In this document: one piece after another, positions 53,389 to 60,887 of the stretch
Position numbering within the stretch: position 1 is the first letter of the stretch
Layout: each line of letters opens with the position of its first letter
NCBI RefSeq assembly: GCF_046557615.1
Contig: NZ_JBKIII010000001.1
Span: 372,001-436,000 of the forward strand
Length of the DNA stretch: 64,000 nucleotides
DNA from: Haloferax sp046557615
GTDB lineage: Archaea > Halobacteriota > Halobacteria > Halobacteriales > Haloferacaceae
Reading direction: 5' to 3'
Translations under genes and position numbers: made by a program
Notes under the pieces: model-generated
What the model saw: the letters and a program-made list of their open reading frames with translations, nothing else
What the model was told of the DNA's origin: nothing
The model's database searches: none

Positions 53389-53631
53389 TTAGACGGAAGG
53401 GTCGTGTTCGGCGGCGAGACGCTCGGCGTGGTCGAGTGAAGTTGCTCGCTCCCAGCGGACGCGCTCTGCGTCGCCGTATGCGAAGGCCTCTTTCACTTCA
53501 TCTTTGAGGACGCCGACGCCGCGCCCGACGAGTTCGCCGTCCGAATCGCCCAGCTCGTAGTAGCCGTAGGCTTCTGGAATCTTCCCAATCGTCCCTTTCG
53601 AGAGCGGTTCCCAGCGTTTTCGGAGCATCAC
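53389..53631 (-). CDS. Small protein with GIY-YIG-like pattern
   Basis: An 80-residue protein. LSKGTIGKIPEAYGYYELGDSDGELVGRGVGVLK resembles the start of a GIY-YIG domain (AYGYYEL in place of G-I-Y, GRGVG in place of Y-I-G), followed by VKEAFAYGDAERVRWERATSLDHAERLAAEHD. Catalytic residues of a nuclease are not evident, so it is likely an inactive or binding version. The start overlaps the next gene's stop by four bases. DUF7508-like, from memory. Confidence 0.72.
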   Translation of the reverse strand: MMLRKRWEPLSKGTIGKIPEAYGYYELGDSDGELVGRGVGVLKDEVKEAFAYGDAERVRWERATSLDHAERLAAEHDPSV

Positions 53632-54059
53632 TCGGCGACGAACTCGTAGGCGTTCTCGCTCCAGTCGTCTTCGACGAAGACGAACACACGCCCGCGGGCG
53701 ACTTCGGGGTCTGCTTCGATTTCGCAGCGGTGGCCCGGAGCACGGCGAACGACGACACCGGGGAACAGTTCTTCTTCTTCACCTTCAGCGAGAATCACGC
53801 GCCCAACACCTGTCGATTCGAGGATGTCGTCGTGGGTCTTGAGGTCGTTCACGTACATCATCACACCTTCCGTCTCGGTAGGGTCGGTGACGAGAACGTG
53901 TGTCTCTGCGCCGGGTTTGGTCTCCAGCGTGTCTGTGACCTTCTTGGGGACCCCTCGGTAGACGGTCTGGCGACCGTCGGTGTACTCGACTTGGACGCCG
54001 AAATCCAGCAGTTCGACGGCGAGGGTACTCGGCGCAACGTCGTTGCGGGCGTTGCTCAT
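53628..54059 (-). CDS. DUF5796 family protein
   Basis: A 143-residue haloarchaeal protein, MSNARNDVAPSTLAVELLDFGVQVEYTDG. Blocks HVLVTDPTETEGVMMYVNDLKTHDDILES and EEELFPGVVVRRAPGHRCEIEADPEV are the family core. All beta-rich, acidic, no membrane part; function unknown. First gene of a two-gene unit with the GIY-YIG-like gene. Confidence 0.85.
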   Translation of the reverse strand: MSNARNDVAPSTLAVELLDFGVQVEYTDGRQTVYRGVPKKVTDTLETKPGAETHVLVTDPTETEGVMMYVNDLKTHDDILESTGVGRVILAEGEEEELFPGVVVRRAPGHRCEIEADPEVARGRVFVFVEDDWSENAYEFVAE

Positions 54060-54148
54060 ACCTCACGATTACGCCGGTGCGGTGAAAAGCGACGCGATAC
54101 CACCTATCGAATCGGTGCCGTCTTACTTCTTCCATGTGACTCTGGAGC

Positions 54149-54619
54149 ATGGTTGAGTCCGCCGATTCCTCACCGTCAGAACTCACGTACGACGACCTTG
54201 CTATTGGCGACACGTTCGAGCAGGGTGCGACGACGCTCACTGAGGACGATATCGTCTCGTTCGCCAGCGAATACGACCCACAACCCTTCCATCTCGACCA
54301 CGCCGCCGCGGAGAACTCGATGTTCGGCGGCCTCGTCGCAAGCGGACTTCACACCTTCTCGGTCTGTCAACGGCTTGCGACCGAGGCGTTCTTCGCTCAC
54401 ATCGCCTTCATGGGTGGCCGCGGCATCGACGAGATGCGATGGCACCGACCGGTTCGCCCCGGAGACACGCTCTCGGCTTCGGTCGAAATCGCCGCGATGC
54501 GCGAGTCTGATTCGAAGCCTGACCGAGGCTACGTCGATGTGAACATCAGGGGGATGAACGGCGATGGAGACGTCGTCATCTCGTGGACGGCGCTGGCAAT
54601 CGTCGGTCGAGTGGTCTGA
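54149..54619 (+). CDS. MaoC family dehydratase
   Basis: A 156-residue hot-dog-fold hydratase. YDDLAIGDTFEQGATTLTEDDIVSFASEYDPQPFHLDHAAAENSMFGGLVASGLHT holds the catalytic Asp and His of the R-specific enoyl-CoA hydratase motif (DPQPFHLD). It ends VISWTALAIVGRVV. Hydrates 2-enoyl-CoA; a role in fatty-acid or PHA metabolism is probable. About 75 bases before the shikimate kinase gene, same strand. Confidence 0.92.
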   Translation: MVESADSSPSELTYDDLAIGDTFEQGATTLTEDDIVSFASEYDPQPFHLDHAAAENSMFGGLVASGLHTFSVCQRLATEAFFAHIAFMGGRGIDEMRWHRPVRPGDTLSASVEIAAMRESDSKPDRGYVDVNIRGMNGDGDVVISWTALAIVGRVV

Positions 54620-54692
54620 CTCGACTCTTCTCGACTGCGGTGGATATGGCACCGACCGCTACTTCTTTGCCTTCGCTCGTTTCCGTACAGAT

Positions 54693-55562
54693 ATGCACGG
54701 CCGAGCAACTGCCCTCGGAGCAGGCACTGTCCTCAACGCGCTTGCGACGAAAACTGGCTCTGCGTTCGCCATCGACGTCGAGACCACCGCGACGGTCGAA
54801 TTGGACGACTCGGCTAGCGTCACTGGCCGTATCGACGGCGCACCCGACGCCGACACGCGACTCATCGAGCGCTGTGTCGAACTCGTCGTCGAAGAAGTCG
54901 GCGACGGGGAAGGCGGTACCGTCGAAACCGAGAGCGAGATTCCGATGGCCGCCGGACTCAAGAGTTCGAGCGCCGCTGCAAACGCGACGGTCCTCGCCAC
55001 GTTCGACGCACTCGGACACTCGGTCGGTCCGACTCCCGACGACGCAATCACCCGTATCGACGCCTGTCGCCTCGGCGTCCAGGCCGCCCGCGACGTGGGC
55101 GTGACTGTGACAGGGGCATTTGACGATGCGTCCGCCTCGATGCTCGGTGGGGTCGTCATCACCGACAACGCCGAAGACGAACTCGTCGTCCGCGACGAGG
55201 TTTCCTGGGACGTGTTGGTGTGGACGCCGCCAGAGCGCGCCTACAGCGCCGACGCGGACGTCTCTCGATGTGCGAACGTCGCGCCGATGGCCAACCTCGT
55301 CACCGAAATCGCACTCGACGGGCGCTACGCAGAGGCGATGACCGTCAACGGTCTCGCGTTCTCGGCCGCACTCGACTTTCCGACCGACCCCGCCGTCGAA
55401 GCGATGCCCATCGCCGACGGCGTCTCACTCTCGGGAACTGGCCCGAGCGTCGTCGCAGTGGGCGACCGCTCGGACCTCGAACAGGTCAGAGAGTTGTGGG
55501 ACGCCCGCGACGGCGACACCATGCTGACCACCACGCGAAACGACGGAGCACGAATTCTATGA
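54693..55562 (+). CDS. Archaeal shikimate kinase (GHMP type)
   Basis: A 289-residue GHMP kinase, MHGRATALGAGTVLNALATKTG. The ATP loop is IPMAAGLKSSSAAANATVLATF near residue 86. The C-terminal TVNGLAFSAALD and SLSGTGPSVVAVGDR blocks are typical of archaeal AroK. Phosphorylates shikimate at the 3-position in aromatic amino acid biosynthesis. Overlaps chorismate mutase by four bases, so the two form an operon. Start fixed at 54693 by the conserved RATALGAGTVL. Confidence 0.95.
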   Translation: MHGRATALGAGTVLNALATKTGSAFAIDVETTATVELDDSASVTGRIDGAPDADTRLIERCVELVVEEVGDGEGGTVETESEIPMAAGLKSSSAAANATVLATFDALGHSVGPTPDDAITRIDACRLGVQAARDVGVTVTGAFDDASASMLGGVVITDNAEDELVVRDEVSWDVLVWTPPERAYSADADVSRCANVAPMANLVTEIALDGRYAEAMTVNGLAFSAALDFPTDPAVEAMPIADGVSLSGTGPSVVAVGDRSDLEQVRELWDARDGDTMLTTTRNDGARIL

Positions 55563-55861
55563 CAGAGAACACAGACACAGACTCGATTCAGAACATGACC
55601 CTCGACGAACTCCGCGAGGAAATCGAAGACATCGACCGCGGAATCGTCGAACTCATCGCCCGCCGAACGTACGTCGCCGACGCCGTCGCGCAGGTGAAAG
55701 CCGAAAAAGGCCTGCCGACGACGGACGAATCACAAGAAGAGCGCGTGATGGAACGCGCTGGCGATAACGCCGACCACTTCGAGGTCGATTCGAATCTGGT
55801 GAAGGCGATTTTCCGGTTGCTCATCGAGATAAACAAGGCAGAACAAAGACAGTCTAGATAG
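55559..55861 (+). CDS. Chorismate mutase (AroQ type)
   Basis: A 100-residue all-helical enzyme: TLDELREEIEDIDRGIVELIARRTYVADAVAQVKAEKGLPTTD. Active-site residues expected are Arg near 21-35 (the ELIARR arginines), Lys in VKAEKG and Glu in EERVMERAGDNA. It turns chorismate to prephenate for Phe/Tyr synthesis. Overlaps the shikimate kinase stop (ATGA). Confidence 0.93.
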   Translation: MTENTDTDSIQNMTLDELREEIEDIDRGIVELIARRTYVADAVAQVKAEKGLPTTDESQEERVMERAGDNADHFEVDSNLVKAIFRLLIEINKAEQRQSR

Positions 55862-56028
55862 CACCAACCGGATGCGAATCGGCGTTTAGCGCCCATTTTG
55901 AGTGTCGCCTCTTTTCGGTATCCATTCAGCCGGTGCCAGTAGAGAGTCCAGCACAGTATCCCCACCACTGAGCGGTGCGTTCTAAAACCTCCAGAAGGTA
56001 GACAACTACGCATACATCTCTTTGATGC

Positions 56029-56340
56029 ATGACGACTCCGCCCTCTCCGATACTCGATATTATTCTCTCAGGAACGGGCTTCACCGTCGCAACGTGGTGG
56101 TCTCTCCAAACACAGGATAGGCCACTGAATCGGCGACAAACACTTCTCACCGTCATCGGTCTCTTCGGAGGTGTCGTACTCTTCGGATTCACGTTCCTTC
56201 GATTTGGCTACATGAATGTGTTCGCTCCGCCTTCGTCTAGTTTCAGTTACGGACCCTTCTGGCGCGCCCTCCCCGCTCTCGCCGCAGAAGCAATCACGAT
56301 TGCCTTATTCTCTCTCACATTTTTCAGGGATGCTCTCTGA
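56029..56340 (+). CDS. Hypothetical membrane protein, 103 residues
   Basis: MTTPPSPILDIILSGTGFTVATWWSLQTQDRP, with three hydrophobic stretches (about 8-24, 38-60, 79-98: ALPALAAEAITIALFSLTFF). Base composition is less GC-rich than neighbours and codon use looser, so it could be acquired. No recognised family. Followed by the acetyltransferase 41 bases on. Confidence 0.6.
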   Translation: MTTPPSPILDIILSGTGFTVATWWSLQTQDRPLNRRQTLLTVIGLFGGVVLFGFTFLRFGYMNVFAPPSSSFSYGPFWRALPALAAEAITIALFSLTFFRDAL

Positions 56341-56380
56341 CCGACGAAGGTGTTAATGAACGTGAACGAGCAGACCGAAT

Positions 56381-56848
56381 ATGCACCTCTCCGAAGCCAC
56401 CGCGGACGACATCCCCACACTCATCGAGTGCTGGTACGCGCTCGCCACAGAGACAGAACAGTACGACGATACGAACGAAATCGTGTACGACAGTGTCGGT
56501 GACGTTCCTGAAGACGGCTTTCGTGGCCACCTCGAACGCGACGACATGATGAACTATCTCATCGAAGAAGACGACACGACGCTCGGTTTTGTCACGCTTC
56601 GAACCGGCACACATCCGTCGAGGGCGTACACTAAATACATCGATATCGTGAACCTGCTCGTCAAAGCCGAGTACCGGAGCCAAGGGTACGGCGCTGAAGT
56701 CGTCGAGCGTGTCAAAGAACGTGCCAAAGAGAACGGCTGTGACCACCTCAAAGTCTCTTGTGAGTGGTACAACCGCGATGCACGGCGGTTCTACAAAGAC
56801 ACGGGCTTCGAAGAGAAGCAAGTGAAGTTCGTCCAAAAACTGACGTGA
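56381..56848 (+). CDS. GNAT-family N-acetyltransferase
   Basis: A 155-residue GNAT protein: MHLSEATADDIPTLIECW at the start, acetyl-CoA motif A KYIDIVNLLVKAEYRSQGYGAEVVERV near residue 100 (R-x-x-G-x-G/A as RSQGYG) and motif B CEWYNRDARRFYKDTGFEEKQ. Substrate unknown. Same strand as the preceding membrane protein. Confidence 0.9.
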   Translation: MHLSEATADDIPTLIECWYALATETEQYDDTNEIVYDSVGDVPEDGFRGHLERDDMMNYLIEEDDTTLGFVTLRTGTHPSRAYTKYIDIVNLLVKAEYRSQGYGAEVVERVKERAKENGCDHLKVSCEWYNRDARRFYKDTGFEEKQVKFVQKLT

Positions 56849-56908
56849 CGAGTCGTATCTGGCGCTCCAAAATCCGCGTGACGAACTCTAAAATAGCATC
56901 TCCGAACG

Positions 56909-57520
56909 TTATCGGCTGACCTGAATCGTATTCAACTCGTCGTCGGTTACGCTCTCGCGCCACTGCTCTTGAGAGATTGTGTAGGTCAATAAGTCACGTG
57001 GTCCACCAAAGTCACCCGGTGGCAATGCATTCCGCATGATGCCGTCGTACTGCCCACCGTAGGTATCGACGTACTTCTCGATGGCGCGTTTCGACTGTTC
57101 GTTTTCGGGTTCGTGGCCGACGCTGACGAGTTCGAGGTCGAGGAGTTCGAGCGCAACGTAGAGCATCGCTCCGGCTCGCTCGGCAGAGTACCCGCGCCCC
57201 CAGAACGGCTCTCGAATCCACGTTCCGAACGAGAGTTTTCGCTTTTCCCATTCGAACCAAAGTTCGGAGACGCCGACGAACTCGTCGTCCGACTTCTGCC
57301 GAATGGCGTAGCTCGCCCGCTCGCTGGAGTCCCACGCCTCTCTACTCTTGGTGAGTTCGTCGAACGTCTCTTTTGGCGTCGCATGCGGCTTATCACCGAG
57401 TGGTCGCATTACTTCGTCCATCTCACCAGTGCGATGGTACTCGTACAGGTCGAGGGCGTCGATGGATTCGTGGAGCGGTTCGTAGGAGAGGCGTTCACTT
57501 TCGATGGCGGTGGGGAACAT
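56909..57520 (-). CDS. GNAT-family (RimJ/RimL-like) acetyltransferase
   Basis: A 203-residue protein, MFPTAIESERLSYEPLHESIDALDLYEYHR. The RimJ-like pattern is SERLSYEPL, then FVGVSELWFEWEKRKLSFGTWIREPFWGRGYSAERAGAMLYVALELL (R-x-x-G-x-G/S-x-E) and SVGHEPENEQSKRAIEKYVDTYGGQYDGIMRNALPPG at the end. Probably modifies a ribosomal protein or small amine. Convergent with the other GNAT gene. Confidence 0.9.
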   Translation of the reverse strand: MFPTAIESERLSYEPLHESIDALDLYEYHRTGEMDEVMRPLGDKPHATPKETFDELTKSREAWDSSERASYAIRQKSDDEFVGVSELWFEWEKRKLSFGTWIREPFWGRGYSAERAGAMLYVALELLDLELVSVGHEPENEQSKRAIEKYVDTYGGQYDGIMRNALPPGDFGGPRDLLTYTISQEQWRESVTDDELNTIQVSR

Positions 57521-57683
57521 GATGATAAATGAGTTGAGTTGTGTTTGGGACCTGCGATAAAACCACTACGGATTCCGATTTGGTCGTGACTGGCTGGTCA
57601 ACTTCGAGGTGATTCACGACTCGTCACTCGCTCCTTAGACAGCCGACATTTCCATACTGGTAGAGACCCATACACTTGGTGGG

Positions 57684-58112
57684 ATGCCTACAAAGCAAGC
57701 CGAAACGAAATGGCAAGGTGGAAAAGACGGAAGCGGCGACTTCACGACCGAAAGCGGTGAAATCTCGGGGACGCTGAAATTCCCGACGCGCTTCGAAGAC
57801 GAAGTCGGAACGAACCCAGAGGAACTCATCGGAGCGGCCCACTCTGGGTGCTTCTGTATGCAACTGACCGCACTCCTCGAAGGTGAAGGCTACACCGCGA
57901 ACGAACTGCACACCGTCGCAGACGTACATCTCCGTCCCGCAGAAGACGGCGGATTCGAGATTCCGCAAATCGACTTGACGCTGGAGGCTGACGTCCCCGA
58001 CATTGACGAAGCGACGTTCATGGACATCGCCAACACTGCCAAAGAGACGTGTCCGGTCTCGAAAGCACTCGCGGGGCCGGAAATCACGCTCGACGCGTCG
58101 CTCGTGAGCTAA
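57684..58112 (+). CDS. OsmC-like organic-peroxide reductase
   Basis: A 142-residue protein: MPTKQAETKWQGGKDGSGDFTTESG. The two catalytic cysteines are in AAHSGCFCMQLTALL near residue 57 and AKETCPVSKAL near 122. OsmC/Ohr proteins reduce organic hydroperoxides using thiols, and in haloarchaea are common stress proteins. First of three stress-type genes here (with GlcG-like and AhpD-like). Confidence 0.93.
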   Translation: MPTKQAETKWQGGKDGSGDFTTESGEISGTLKFPTRFEDEVGTNPEELIGAAHSGCFCMQLTALLEGEGYTANELHTVADVHLRPAEDGGFEIPQIDLTLEADVPDIDEATFMDIANTAKETCPVSKALAGPEITLDASLVS

Positions 58113-58179
58113 ACACACTGGACCATTTTTTCGACGTACATCAAAAATCCAGAGTAGCGGGTGTCGTCGAGCGTTGCGA

Positions 58180-58608
58180 TTACTGAATGTTCTCGAATGC
58201 GTCGAGGCCCGCTTGCGCAACATCCATGTCTTCTTCGACCGACCCACCACTGACACCGAGGGCGCCCACAATCTCGCCGCCGTGGGTGAGTGGGAATCCA
58301 CCACCGAAGATCACCATCCGGCCTTGGTCGGTGTTCTGAAGCCCATAGAGTGACTCGCCGGGCTGTGTCGCCTCTGCCAGTTCGTGCGTCGGGAGCTTGA
58401 CGGCTGCGGCGGTGTAGGCCTTATTTTTCGAGATGTCGAGTGAGGCGAGCAACGCGCTATCCATCCGGTGTTGTGCGACGAGATTACCTTCTGCGTTCGT
58501 GACCGCAACCACCATCGGTGTCCCGATGTCGGTCGCCTTCTGTTCGCACGCGTCGATGACCACCTTCGCCGTTTCGAGTGTTACGGAGTCTACCATGTGA
58601 ATCCCCAT
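58180..58608 (-). CDS. GlcG/HbpS family heme-binding protein
   Basis: A 142-residue protein. VTLETAKVVIDACEQKATDIGTPMVVAVTNAEGNLVAQHRMDSALLASL, then GGGFPLTHGGEIVGALGVSGGSVEEDMDVAQAGLDAF are the core of the HbpS/GlcG fold. The His-Arg-Met in the middle may be the heme-side region. Start at 58608 (MGIHMVDSV) or 58596 (MVDSV): a TATA-like TTAAATA lies on the minus strand near 58646-58652, putting the transcript start near 58622, compatible with both. Longer frame rejected. Confidence 0.87.
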   Translation of the reverse strand: MGIHMVDSVTLETAKVVIDACEQKATDIGTPMVVAVTNAEGNLVAQHRMDSALLASLDISKNKAYTAAAVKLPTHELAEATQPGESLYGLQNTDQGRMVIFGGGFPLTHGGEIVGALGVSGGSVEEDMDVAQAGLDAFENIQ

Positions 58609-58992
58609 AGAGACACGAGTTATAGCGCCATAGTATTGTTGGTTATTTAACAAGAATGGTGGTGTCAGGTCGTTGTGAGAGACGACAAAGAGAATCACCG
58701 AGTTATACAGTGGTCTTCAGAGTGACTTTCTCAAAAGTGACAGAATGTTGTTGGCTATCTTCATATGAATCTGAATGTGGCGTTTCCTCGGGTTGGGCCA
58801 ATCGTTCGCACATCTGTGTACTCCTCGAAAACCAGTCATACACCGAAGCAGTATGTTATCAAACATAACAATCTCTAGCCATTTTTATGTGCCTTGACAG
58901 AATATTAGCAGTCGATTCTACGGGGTTCAGACTCCGACTCGATGTAACGTCGAATCAGGCCGTCTTGCCCCCAGAATCATGGAGAGAGAACA
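58609..58992. promoter_or_regulatory. AT-rich intergenic region with a perfect palindrome
   Basis: About 380 bases between the GlcG-like start and the AhpD-like start. TGTTAT at 58854-58859 and ATAACA at 58865-58870 form a perfect inverted repeat around CAAAC, inside an AT-rich tract. It lies about 120 bases before the AhpD-like ATG. A TATA-like ATTTTTATG near 58880-58888 follows. A 70-codon frame at 58656-58868 has poor codon use and is not called. Confidence 0.45.
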
Positions 58993-59415
58993 ATGGCAAT
59001 CGCATCTGACAGCGGCCCCGACAAAGGAACAGTCGACGCAACACGAGAAGACATCCAAGATTCGCTCGGCCTCGTGCCGGGATTCTGGGAACTAAACGAC
59101 GAAGACCTCGTCAACGAGTGGCCGAACTTCAAACGCTACGCGCTCGAAGAGACCGTGATTCCGGCGAAGTACAAGGAACTCATCGGTCTCGCAATTGCGG
59201 CGAATATCAAGTGCCCCTACTGCCAGCACTTCCACCGCGAAGCGGCCAAGATGCACGGCGCGACCGAGGAAGAACTCCGCGAGATTGCGTTCCTTGCGAG
59301 CTGGACCGCCCGGTACAGTTCACTGCTTCACGGAATGGATTACGACATGGACACGTTCAAAGTCGAGTTCGCAAAGATTGGCGAACACCTGCAAGAACAG
59401 ATGGCAGACGATTGA
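58993..59415 (+). CDS. AhpD-like carboxymuconolactone-decarboxylase family protein
   Basis: A 140-residue all-helical protein with the thioredoxin-like pair KCPYCQHFHREAAKMHG (Cys-x2-Cys with His) near residue 74, preceded by YKELIGLAIAANI. AhpD-type proteins are peroxidase partners that reduce peroxides or disulfides. The N-terminus MAIASDSGPDKGTVDATRED is acidic. Near OsmC and GlcG genes, suggesting a shared redox role. Confidence 0.92.
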   Translation: MAIASDSGPDKGTVDATREDIQDSLGLVPGFWELNDEDLVNEWPNFKRYALEETVIPAKYKELIGLAIAANIKCPYCQHFHREAAKMHGATEEELREIAFLASWTARYSSLLHGMDYDMDTFKVEFAKIGEHLQEQMADD

Positions 59416-59536
59416 GTTTCCAAGACCACCACTGTGGTGGCCCTTTTTTTGAGACAGAGCGTCGGTTCATCTCGGCTCTCAAAGCGCTGTACTCGTCACC
59501 TACTGGTTCAAGCACTCGGGCCGCGTATCAGTTTGC

Positions 59537-60205
59537 ATGAATTCCACGCGTCGATATACGTTGGCGGTGGTGTTGGTCGTCCTCGCTGGTGTGTTGAGCG
59601 TTCTCGCCGCGCCGATGCTTCCCGACCAAATCGTCTCTCACTGGAACGCCGCGGGCGAGCCGGACGGAACGATGTCGAAGGCGTTCGGACTCGCCTTGTT
59701 ACCCGTCCTCTCTGCGGTCTTGCTGGTGTTCTTCGTGGCGGTTCCCCGAATCGACCCCTACCGAGAGAACTTTGCGACGTTCCGCCCGTACTACGACTGG
59801 CTTATCGTCCTCGTGACGGCGTTCTTGTTCGTCGTCCACGCCGGAACCATCGCGTACAACCTCGGCTACGTGTTCGACTTCACACTTCTCGTCGTCGCCG
59901 CGGTCGCCGTGCTGTTCTACTACATCGGCGTGTTGCTTACTCACGCCGAGCAAAACTGGTTCGTCGGCGTCCGAACACCGTGGACGCTCAGCAGCGAAGA
60001 AGTCTGGAGACGAACTCACCTCCTCGCCGGGCGATTGTTCAAGTTCACTGCTCTCGTCTCGCTCGTCGGACTGCTGTTCGGCGAGTACGCGGTGTACTTC
60101 CTCCTCGTGCCCGCGCTGGCGACTGCGCTGGGGACGGTTGCGTACTCGTACTACCTGTACGAACACATCGACCACAGCGTCGAATCGCCAGACACCGGGC
60201 TGTGA
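59537..60205 (+). CDS. SdpI/DUF1648-type membrane protein
   Basis: A 222-residue membrane protein of about six helices. The DUF1648-like N-terminus MLPDQIVSHWNAAGEPDGTMSKAFGLALLP near residues 27-56 and the SdpI part NWFVGVRTPWTLSSEEVWRRTHLLAGRLF near 139-170 match the bacterial immunity protein SdpI, which protects against the SdpC toxin. No toxin-like gene is adjacent. In archaea the role is unknown; regulator-like sensing of membrane stress is possible. Confidence 0.9.
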   Translation: MNSTRRYTLAVVLVVLAGVLSVLAAPMLPDQIVSHWNAAGEPDGTMSKAFGLALLPVLSAVLLVFFVAVPRIDPYRENFATFRPYYDWLIVLVTAFLFVVHAGTIAYNLGYVFDFTLLVVAAVAVLFYYIGVLLTHAEQNWFVGVRTPWTLSSEEVWRRTHLLAGRLFKFTALVSLVGLLFGEYAVYFLLVPALATALGTVAYSYYLYEHIDHSVESPDTGL

Positions 60206-60263
60206 ACTCTCAAAATGGGTGAAGCTTTTTCAGCCCGCCTGCGCTCTCGAAGGTAGGTGACGT

Positions 60264-60887
60264 GTATTAACGACCACAATCGGTATTCTGCTCCAAGGAC
60301 TAATTCTCGGGTTTTCGATTGCGGCCCCAGTCGGTCCAATCGGCGTCCTGTGCGTACAGCGAACGCTTTCTAACGGTCGGCTCTCGGGATTCGTCAGCGG
60401 ACTCGGTGCCGCCTCAGCCGATGCCGTCTACGGTGCGCTCGTCGCGTTCGGAATTACAGCACTCTCGTCACTGTTGCTCGATTCACAAACAGCGATTCGC
60501 ATCGGTGGCGGTCTCTTGCTCGTGTATCTCGGCGTCCAGGCGTTTCGCGCTGAGCCAGCCGAGCGCGACGAGTCGCCGACTGACGCACAATCGCTCGCCA
60601 AAGACTACGGTTCGACGTTCCTGTTGACGATTACGAACCCTGTGACGATTCTCGCGTTCGTGAGCATCTTCACCGGACTCGGCGTCGGTCTCTCGGGCAA
60701 CACGCTCGATGCCGTGGCACTGGTCGGCGGCGTGTTTCTCGGGTCGGCCCTCTGGTGGTTCGTCCTGAGCACCGCCGTCAGTCTCTTCAGAACGAGGTTC
60801 ACGGACGAGACGATGCGACTCATCAACCGAGTCGCCGGGGCGGTCATCGTCGGGTTCGGCGTGTTCGCCCTCTGGAGCGCGATTTGA
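60264..60887 (+). CDS. LysE family exporter with no canonical start codon
   Basis: An open frame from 60261 (just after TGA at 60258-60260) reads GVA-type VLTTTIGILLQGLILGFSIAAPVGPIGVLCVQRTLS, the conserved LysE/RhtB N-terminus with the APVGPIG motif, then about five more helices to LFALWSAI. There is no ATG, GTG or TTG in frame before residue 70. GTA at 60264 aligns with the place a start codon should be (GTA-TTA-ACG). The only standard alternative is TTG at 60474, which would lose the first helices. The gene may use a non-standard start, or its start may be mutated (pseudogene in making). Stops one base before the ferritin-VIT1 gene. Confidence 0.7.
   Translation, partial: VLTTTIGILLQGLILGFSIAAPVGPIGVLCVQRTLSNGRLSGFVSGLGAASADAVYGALVAFGITALSSLLLDSQTAIRIGGGLLLVYLGVQAFRAEPAERDESPTDAQSLAKDYGSTFLLTITNPVTILAFVSIFTGLGVGLSGNTLDAVALVGGVFLGSALWWFVLSTAVSLFRTRFTDETMRLINRVAGAVIVGFGVFALWSAI

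Noticed and set aside
58656..58868. 70-codon frame in the AT-rich gap before the AhpD-like gene
   Set aside because: Poor codon use and cysteine-rich composition; no matching family.
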